DNA of 37,986 nt. Source: Chloroflexota bacterium (GTDB lineage: Bacteria > Chloroflexota > UBA4733). The notes beneath the pieces are model-generated. The model did not search any database. It was not told where the DNA came from and saw nothing but the letters and a program-made list of their open reading frames with translations. The stretch is from contig JAMCTA010000012.1 in NCBI GenBank assembly GCA_023381895.1, positions 1 to 37,986 of the forward strand, read 5' to 3'. Positions 33,223 through 37,986 of the stretch are shown piece after piece (positions within the stretch are counted from its first letter, which is position 1; every line of letters starts with the position of its first letter). Made by a program: the position numbers and the translations under genes.

Positions 33223-33414
33223 GAGTTCTGAATCTGACTGGCCGTGTTGCCAGCTCTCAGCACAGCCTACTATCAACGGGGATGTGACTTTTAGACCACC
33301 CGAGAGCCACTGAGATACGTGACACACTACCGTTCCACACGTCATCTGAAGTGCAGTGAATAACCGTAATGAGCAGGATGACTACTATGGCGGTGCTTGC
33401 GAGAAAGGGAGGCG

Positions 33415-34467
33415 ATGACGAGGCGGCGAGCGTGGTGGCGTTGGATTGCATCTGCCGTCATCCTGGTCAGTTCGCTGACCTCGTTGGGCTCGACGGGTGC
33501 CTCAGCCCAGGCAAGCTCAAGGCACGAGAAGATCCAGCTCTCACCGGGCTCCGCGCTGACATTCATTGGAATCGGCGCAGGTCACGGGGTGGGAATGGAT
33601 CAGTGGGGTGCCAGGGGGCGAGCTCTTGCCGGAGAGACCTATCAGCAGATCCTGAGTGCTTACTATCCTGGTACACAGATCTCCAACAGTGGCAATGATT
33701 CGGAACCCATTCGAGTGTTGTTGTCCTCCGGGAAAGTCCTCATCCTACCCATGAGCCAGTACCTAGGGTCGGTCGTAGCATCGGAGATGCCGGCAGACTT
33801 TCCACCAGCCGCCAAAGAGGCGCAGGCAGTGGCCAGCCGTACCTTTGCGCTGCACGCCATGGATCCTACGCGACCATACGATGTAACCGGTGGCGTAGAG
33901 TCGCAGGCATTCGGTCAAGCTGCGCGCTCCGACGCGATCACGGCGGTCGCTGCCACCTCAGGTCAGGTGCTGACCTTTGACGGGAAGCCCATTCTCGCAG
34001 CGTACTTTGAGTGTGCCATGGGGAGGACTGAGAGTAACCAGTACGTGTGGGTAGGACCGCCACTACCCTACCTTCAAAGCATCCGAGATGTCAGTCCCCA
34101 GGGTCAGCCCTATTCGCTGGGATGCCCGCGGGCGACCTGGTCTTCTGGACCAATTACAGAGCCGGAAATCTCGACGATTCTGGCGACCGATCCGCGGACT
34201 GCCGTGGGTACGGTCACGGACCTAGACTTCACAGATTTGAGTCCAAATGGTCGCTGGCAGCACGTCGTCATCTCGGGAACCGCAGGTGTCCACGAGGTTT
34301 CACTGGCAGTGTTCCGTATGGTGGTGAACAACGGAGCGCCGTCCTCTCGGACGATTTTCAGTCCAGCCTTCACGGTAGCGGTGAGTGATCATTCCGTTCC
34401 GCCATTGCCCGGGCTAGACTGGCAGACGCTGCCCTCGGCGCCGCTTATTTCACTTCTCGGGGAATAG
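33415..34467 (+). CDS. SpoIID-domain lytic transglycosylase-like protein, permuted motif order
   Basis: 350-residue exported protein with an Arg-rich N-terminus and a hydrophobic signal at about 10-30. GAGHGVGMDQWGARGRALAGETYQQILSAYYPGT comes first (55-87). The SpoIID catalytic region then follows: ILPMSQYLGSVVASEMPADFPPAAKEAQAVASRTFAL, where E124 corresponds to the catalytic Glu. GRTESNQYVW and PYLQSIRDV come after. In SpoIID itself the GHGVGMSQ stretch is C-terminal; here it is N-terminal, as in some actinobacterial and Chloroflexi homologues. It is predicted to cut denuded peptidoglycan glycan strands; sporulation is not implied. ATG 33415 has AGGGAGG upstream, inside the longer TTG 33397 frame. 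It lies 192 nt after the glutaredoxin gene. Confidence 0.83.
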   Translation: MTRRRAWWRWIASAVILVSSLTSLGSTGASAQASSRHEKIQLSPGSALTFIGIGAGHGVGMDQWGARGRALAGETYQQILSAYYPGTQISNSGNDSEPIRVLLSSGKVLILPMSQYLGSVVASEMPADFPPAAKEAQAVASRTFALHAMDPTRPYDVTGGVESQAFGQAARSDAITAVAATSGQVLTFDGKPILAAYFECAMGRTESNQYVWVGPPLPYLQSIRDVSPQGQPYSLGCPRATWSSGPITEPEISTILATDPRTAVGTVTDLDFTDLSPNGRWQHVVISGTAGVHEVSLAVFRMVVNNGAPSSRTIFSPAFTVAVSDHSVPPLPGLDWQTLPSAPLISLLGE

Positions 34468-34601
34468 CTTAGCTGCTGGCGTGCAGACCAGTGCTTCCGT
34501 ACCTGCTACGATAATTTCGGGCGCGTTCGCTCGTGTGAACGTTTCTGAGAAGGATACTCGTCGACCTTGAGAAGGGTGGCTTTCGAAAGGGACCCACTAC
34601 G

Positions 34602-35447
34602 GTGATTCTGGGATTCAATCCCCTCTTAACTCCTGTGAATCGCCGCTCGTTTACGAATCAACTCAAAGCAGCGATTCAGACGGCGAGGACAGGCGGATTT
34701 CGCACGCTGGAGATCACGTGCACGGAGAGCATGTTTGATCTCGGCCTAACGACTGTGTTTGGCGGCGAGTTCTTGGAGACGCTCATCGCCACACAGGATT
34801 TACGAGTTCACCTACACCTTTTCTATGGCGATCATTCCCTGGAAGAGATCGCTATTTCCGATACCTTTGCTCCGACCCGGGCAGCATATCTTCGCCGCCT
34901 CGTGCAGATTGTGGAGTTCTTCGAGCGCAATCGATCGATCCAACTCTACGTCGTGCACACTGGGCCTCGGACGCTTCCATTGTCGGAACACCTCGGCGCC
35001 CTGGCCACGAGCCTCGACGTTATGCGCACGCTCTATCCGCATCTGACCATCGCCGTGGAGAACGGCCGGCGTGGCTCGGTGATCGAGACTCCTCACGACA
35101 TTCTATCCCTGCTCGAGAGGCACCCGGAGATTCCGCTGGTATTCGACACGGGCCTTGCCTTTCAGGCGGTCGGATTCCAGCGCCATGTGTACACCGAGCT
35201 ACTACGGGCTCTTCAACGGTTTGATCGGCAAATTGTCGAGGTGCACTGGAATAATACGGCACCGGGGTATCAGCCCAATCGCCCACTACACGTTCCACTC
35301 GAAGGAGGGATTGACATCGACTTGGTCGCGAGGCAGTTGGGGCACAATCCACGGGCCACTCATCTGATCGAGACGATGTCTACTCGAGACAGCGAAGCTC
35401 TCATTCGTGACCAAAGAGCACTCTACCGTGCACTGTCCGCAGCCTAA
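34602..35447 (+). CDS. TIM-barrel protein, xylose isomerase/endonuclease IV-like
   Basis: 281-residue protein with the AP endonuclease 2-type barrel pattern: GGFRTLEITCTES (strand 1), VHLHLFYGDHSLEEIA, LYVVHTGPRT, LTIAVENGRRGS with conserved Glu, PLVFDTGLAF, VEVHWNNTAPGYQPNRPLHVPLEGGIDI and THLIETMSTRDS near the C-terminus. These residues could bind a divalent metal. It is probably an isomerase, epimerase or endonuclease IV relative, but with no specific family name that I can support. GTG at 34602 has AAAGGGA about 11 nt upstream. It overlaps the following S41 gene by 41 nt in another frame. Confidence 0.7.
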   Translation: MILGFNPLLTPVNRRSFTNQLKAAIQTARTGGFRTLEITCTESMFDLGLTTVFGGEFLETLIATQDLRVHLHLFYGDHSLEEIAISDTFAPTRAAYLRRLVQIVEFFERNRSIQLYVVHTGPRTLPLSEHLGALATSLDVMRTLYPHLTIAVENGRRGSVIETPHDILSLLERHPEIPLVFDTGLAFQAVGFQRHVYTELLRALQRFDRQIVEVHWNNTAPGYQPNRPLHVPLEGGIDIDLVARQLGHNPRATHLIETMSTRDSEALIRDQRALYRALSAA

Positions 35448-37632
35448 CAGCGGCGCGGTTCGGGGGACACGGGCCGAGTTTCCTTCAAGAGGGCGCAACA
35501 CTCTCGCCGTGCTCCTCCTCAATGGGATCTGGTGCGCCATTTTGGTTGGATGCGCGCCAGGACTTTCCACCGGCGTACCTCCCACGTCAGTGGCAACCAT
35601 TGGTACAACAAGCTCCATTGCCTCTTCGACCACACTGCGTCGCTCTCAGCGTTTAACTCCTTCTCCGACAGCAGCGATGGTCTCAGTGGTGAGTTCAGGA
35701 ACCTCTTCAACATCGACGACGCTCACGTCGAGCGCGGTTTCAGCACCGCACAAGGCTCTAACAACGCCCACGCCTGCTCCCGATGCTGACTTACGGCTTG
35801 TGGAAGATACTTACCGGAGCATTCGTGAGCTCTTTTTTCGACCTGTCACACCGACAGCGCTACTCCAAGCCGGATGGTCTGGAGCCAAGGACGTTGCGCA
35901 GAGCCAGGGCGTCAGAAAGATTCCGGCACTCCAGCTTAGCGGAGATGAAGCAGAGCAGCTCAGTCAGTTCACCGCCGCATTTGAGGAACTCTTAGCGGAA
36001 ACGCCCGTCAGAAGTCGGAATGCGATCGCGTTTGCAGCGGCAGGGGCGATGACGCAGAGCCTACACGAGCGACATACCTACTTTCTGCCGCCAAGCGACG
36101 CACAGCAAGTGACAACACTCACGCAAGGTGGTGCCCCATTTGCCGGTATCGGCATCGAGTTGAACACAACACAGCATCCGGCAATCATCACGGACGTCTT
36201 TCCTCAAGGCCCTGCAGCGAAGGCAGGATTAGCGCCCGGCGACGAGATCATTGCGGCGGGTGGACACAACCTTGCGGCTAGCTCAGCAAGCCAGATCACT
36301 AATGCGCTCTCCGGGGCTGTAGATTCTTCGCTCGTGCTCACCGTCCGAACACCGCAGGGTAACGACAAGTCAGTCACGCTCGTACGAGCGATCGTTCACC
36401 CACCTGTCGTCGAGCATCGCCTCCTTGCGGGCGGTTACTGCTATGTACGTTTGCGCTCCTTTCCACCGGCAGATGTCGTCCTGGCCGCGGGAGGAACCGA
36501 TGTTAATGAGATACGTAAAGCGCTGATGCAATGTGATGCGCAGGGTGCGACGGCTTGGCTGCTCGACTTGCGAGGCAACCCGGGCGGTGCAGACGTCGAT
36601 CGGGTCGCTGCACTGTTTTTGACCCGCGGTGTTGTGAGCACGGCTCGGGATCGTGAAGGTGCTCGCTACCTGCTGACACCGAATGGTCAACCCCTCGAGC
36701 CTGAGCTCCCGCTGGCAGTTCTTATCAACGCTAACTCTGCCTCCTCGTCGGAGATGCTTGCCTCGGCGATCCAAGACGAGCACCGGGGCACAATCGTGGG
36801 CACGCACAGCGCTGGGATCGTCAATGGTACTGAACTGGTACCACTTCCACTTGGAGCCGTCGTCGGAATTGCCGTCGAGCAAATTCTGCGCGGTGAGACT
36901 AATCAGCCACTCGACGGCACAGGTGTCACTCCCGACGTCACGGTTAATCCCCAGAGCCCAACCCCTAAGCAACTCTCGCAAGGTGTCGACAACGTCATCC
37001 TGGCAGCTGAAAGTGCTCTCGCACATGGCCCAACTGCTGTACCTGTTCCTATATTGGAGGCAGATCCACAGCTGTGGAGTGTGTCTCGTGTACTGAAGCT
37101 GTTGGGTCCACTTCTTCCGTCGGGCGCGACGATCGATGACCACGTTGCCGAAGTGCAGCGCGAAGATCTGGTTACAGATACGTTGAGTGGCTATGCGTCA
37201 GGCTTTCCGAGCCTAACTCAAGCTGAAGAACGGGGTATCCGTCTCGGTTTCCAGGGAGCAGTGTCGCGACGGTATGGCAATGTCGATGATCCTGACATCA
37301 CCGTGACGGTGTCACATTACCGCACTGCCGCGGGTGCGCACGATGACATCGCGAATGTGTACCTTCCTGGGGAGCATCACAATCCTCTCGAGGAAGCGAG
37401 CGAGTCAGTGCCTGTGGCGCTGGGAAATGAGACCTACTTTCGCGTCGGCACCGGCCCGAGCTCGGGCCTGGTAGATCTCCAATGGAGGGATGGCGGCTAC
37501 CTCTTCGATGTGCAACACCAGGGTACTCCGGGTGATGTGCCAACTGCACGCATGGTGCTCGTGGCAGAGCGGGTCGCCCAGCTCTTTCAGCAGCAGCGCG
37601 CCGCTGGTGGACTGCTTCACAGCATTCCCTGA
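35407..37632 (+). CDS. S41-family (carboxyl-terminal processing peptidase-like) PDZ lipoprotein, catalytic Lys missing
   Basis: 741-residue exported protein. The hydrophobic segment at about 32-48 ends in lipobox LVGC (Cys49), so it is a predicted lipoprotein with a Ser/Thr-rich linker (about 50-125). A PDZ domain covers about 245-330 (GIGIEL...[12 protein letters not shown]). The S41 core has [15 protein letters not shown] (385-398) and the nucleophile site [10 protein letters not shown] with S446 and E449. The position of the catalytic lysine (Ser+25 in CtpA) is I471 in [11 protein letters not shown]; no gaps are needed to align it. The last 200 residues are a domain I do not recognise. GTG 35407 is used and overlaps the preceding gene by 41 nt. 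It may be inactive, or may use a tricorn-like different mechanism. Confidence 0.8.
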   Translation: MTKEHSTVHCPQPNSGAVRGTRAEFPSRGRNTLAVLLLNGIWCAILVGCAPGLSTGVPPTSVATIGTTSSIASSTTLRRSQRLTPSPTAAMVSVVSSGTSSTSTTLTSSAVSAPHKALTTPTPAPDADLRLVEDTYRSIRELFFRPVTPTALLQAGWSGAKDVAQSQGVRKIPALQLSGDEAEQLSQFTAAFEELLAETPVRSRNAIAFAAAGAMTQSLHERHTYFLPPSDAQQVTTLTQGGAPFAGIGIELNTTQHPAIITDVFPQGPAAKAGLAPGDEIIAAGGHNLAASSASQITNALSGAVDSSLVLTVRTPQGNDKSVTLVRAIVHPPVVEHRLLAGGYCYVRLRSFPPADVVLAAGGTDVNEIRKALMQCDAQGATAWLLDLRGNPGGADVDRVAALFLTRGVVSTARDREGARYLLTPNGQPLEPELPLAVLINANSASSSEMLASAIQDEHRGTIVGTHSAGIVNGTELVPLPLGAVVGIAVEQILRGETNQPLDGTGVTPDVTVNPQSPTPKQLSQGVDNVILAAESALAHGPTAVPVPILEADPQLWSVSRVLKLLGPLLPSGATIDDHVAEVQREDLVTDTLSGYASGFPSLTQAEERGIRLGFQGAVSRRYGNVDDPDITVTVSHYRTAAGAHDDIANVYLPGEHHNPLEEASESVPVALGNETYFRVGTGPSSGLVDLQWRDGGYLFDVQHQGTPGDVPTARMVLVAERVAQLFQQQRAAGGLLHSIP

Positions 37633-37799
37633 CGCTGTGCGTCGTGAGTTCCTGGGCGTGTACGGGATGGTACACTCTCTCACTGTGCGTCGTTATACGT
37701 ACGGAGTGCGGTCGGGCCCTACGTGTTCTGCCCTCGTATAACCTGAGGGATGAGGCAGCCCGGCATCGGTCGTTGTGCGAAGGACACGGAGGAGTTCAG
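37633..37799 (+). promoter_or_regulatory. leader region of rpsB
   Basis: 167-nt gap between the S41 gene and rpsB. TACACT (37671-37676) resembles a -10 box but has no good -35. CCCTC (37731-37735) and GAGGG (37745-37749) can form a small stem, and GGAGG (or GGAG) at 37789-37794 is the ribosome-binding site of rpsB. Autoregulation by S2 is possible in other bacteria, but the specific element is not recognisable here. Confidence 0.4.
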
Positions 37800-37986
37800 T
37801 TGCCTGAAATTGTCTTGCGCGACTTTCTTGAAGCCGGTGTGCAGTTTGGCCATCCGGCACGGCGCTGGAACCCGAAGATGGCACCATTCATCTTTCGGGA
37901 GCGCAACGGGATCCACATCATTGATCTCCGCCAGACTGCGGAGCGGCTTCACCAGACCTTTGCAGCGGTGACGGATACCGTCCGTC
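37800..37986 (+). CDS. rpsB: 30S ribosomal protein S2, 5' part (3' end outside window)
   Basis: The first 62 codons of small-subunit ribosomal protein S2 are visible. Read from a TTG start, the protein begins [20 protein letters not shown] and continues with [23 protein letters not shown] and [11 protein letters not shown]. This is the characteristic S2 N-terminal stretch (LLEAGVHFGH...WNPKM...[12 protein letters not shown]). ACGGAGGAG lies about 6-8 nt upstream of the TTG at 37800-37802, supporting this start; no other in-frame start is available nearby. In most bacteria tsf follows, probably beyond the window. Confidence 0.93.
   Translation, partial: MPEIVLRDFLEAGVQFGHPARRWNPKMAPFIFRERNGIHIIDLRQTAERLHQTFAAVTDTVR

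Noticed and set aside
36370..37143. 257-codon minus-strand frame inside the S41 gene
   Set aside because: Antisense to a clearly coding gene; no recognisable domain or ribosome-binding site.
1..37986. CRISPR array, tRNA or rRNA genes, prophage or integrative element
   Set aside because: No regularly spaced repeats, no tRNA-like TTCGA arm with matching acceptor stem, no rRNA segments and no integrase, transposase or phage genes were seen in the window.

Overview
The window is a bacterial chromosome segment of moderately high GC. It carries dense housekeeping genes, many GTG/TTG starts, and no rRNA, tRNA, CRISPR array or intact mobile element that I can see. Several traits fit Chloroflexota (perhaps Thermomicrobia-like): an archaeal-type (ApgM) phosphoglycerate mutase, a K+-independent-type H+-pyrophosphatase, an M23 lipid-free secreted protein with an NBR1-like Ig domain and FGYP repeats, a GT39 membrane glycosyltransferase, an RqcH/NFACT protein and a family 4 uracil-DNA glycosylase. 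That placement is an inference from gene content.

Layout. 1-4.2 kb (+): 3' part of dnaG, then apgM, a ribokinase-family kinase and an SDR, closely spaced. 4.2-6.2 kb (-): a ROK sugar kinase and a metallo-beta-lactamase/beta-CASP nuclease, overlapping by 4 nt. 6.3-8.1 kb (+): an orphan BioD-like/DRTGG protein and endonuclease V. 8.3-10.5 kb (-): hppA. 10.7-14.2 kb (-): a ChlI-like AAA+ ATPase and a VWA protein with a complete MIDAS, an uncharacterised chaperone-like pair. 14.6-15.6 kb (-): a sugar isomerase/epimerase. 15.8-23.1 kb (+): small membrane protein, dapA, family 4 UDG, MATE transporter, M23 protein and GT39. 23.1-27.1 kb (-): a sugar ABC transporter (binding lipoprotein and two permeases, no ATPase) with a DoxX/MauE-like gene at its 3' end. 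27.1-28.15 kb: a 1-kb gene-free spacer containing an AT-rich set of dyads, a leader inverted repeat and a REP-like element. 28.2-30.0 kb (+): a full-length transketolase whose stop codon shares a CTAG palindrome with gmk (-). 30.7-35.4 kb (+): rqcH, a receiver-like protein, a monothiol glutaredoxin, a SpoIID-domain protein and a TIM-barrel protein. 35.4-37.6 kb (+): an S41-family lipoprotein lacking the expected catalytic lysine. 37.8 kb to the end: the start of rpsB.

How it fits together. Three DNA-repair enzymes (beta-CASP nuclease, EndoV, UDG4) are scattered among carbon-metabolism genes (ApgM, ribokinase, ROK kinase, isomerases, transketolase) and one sugar uptake operon. Envelope functions (M23, GT39, SpoIID, S41) lie in the right half. 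No clear novel defence or mobile system is visible. The most worthwhile leads are the regulatory architecture of the ABC operon, the AAA+/VWA pair with its structured leader, and the variant S41 lipoprotein.
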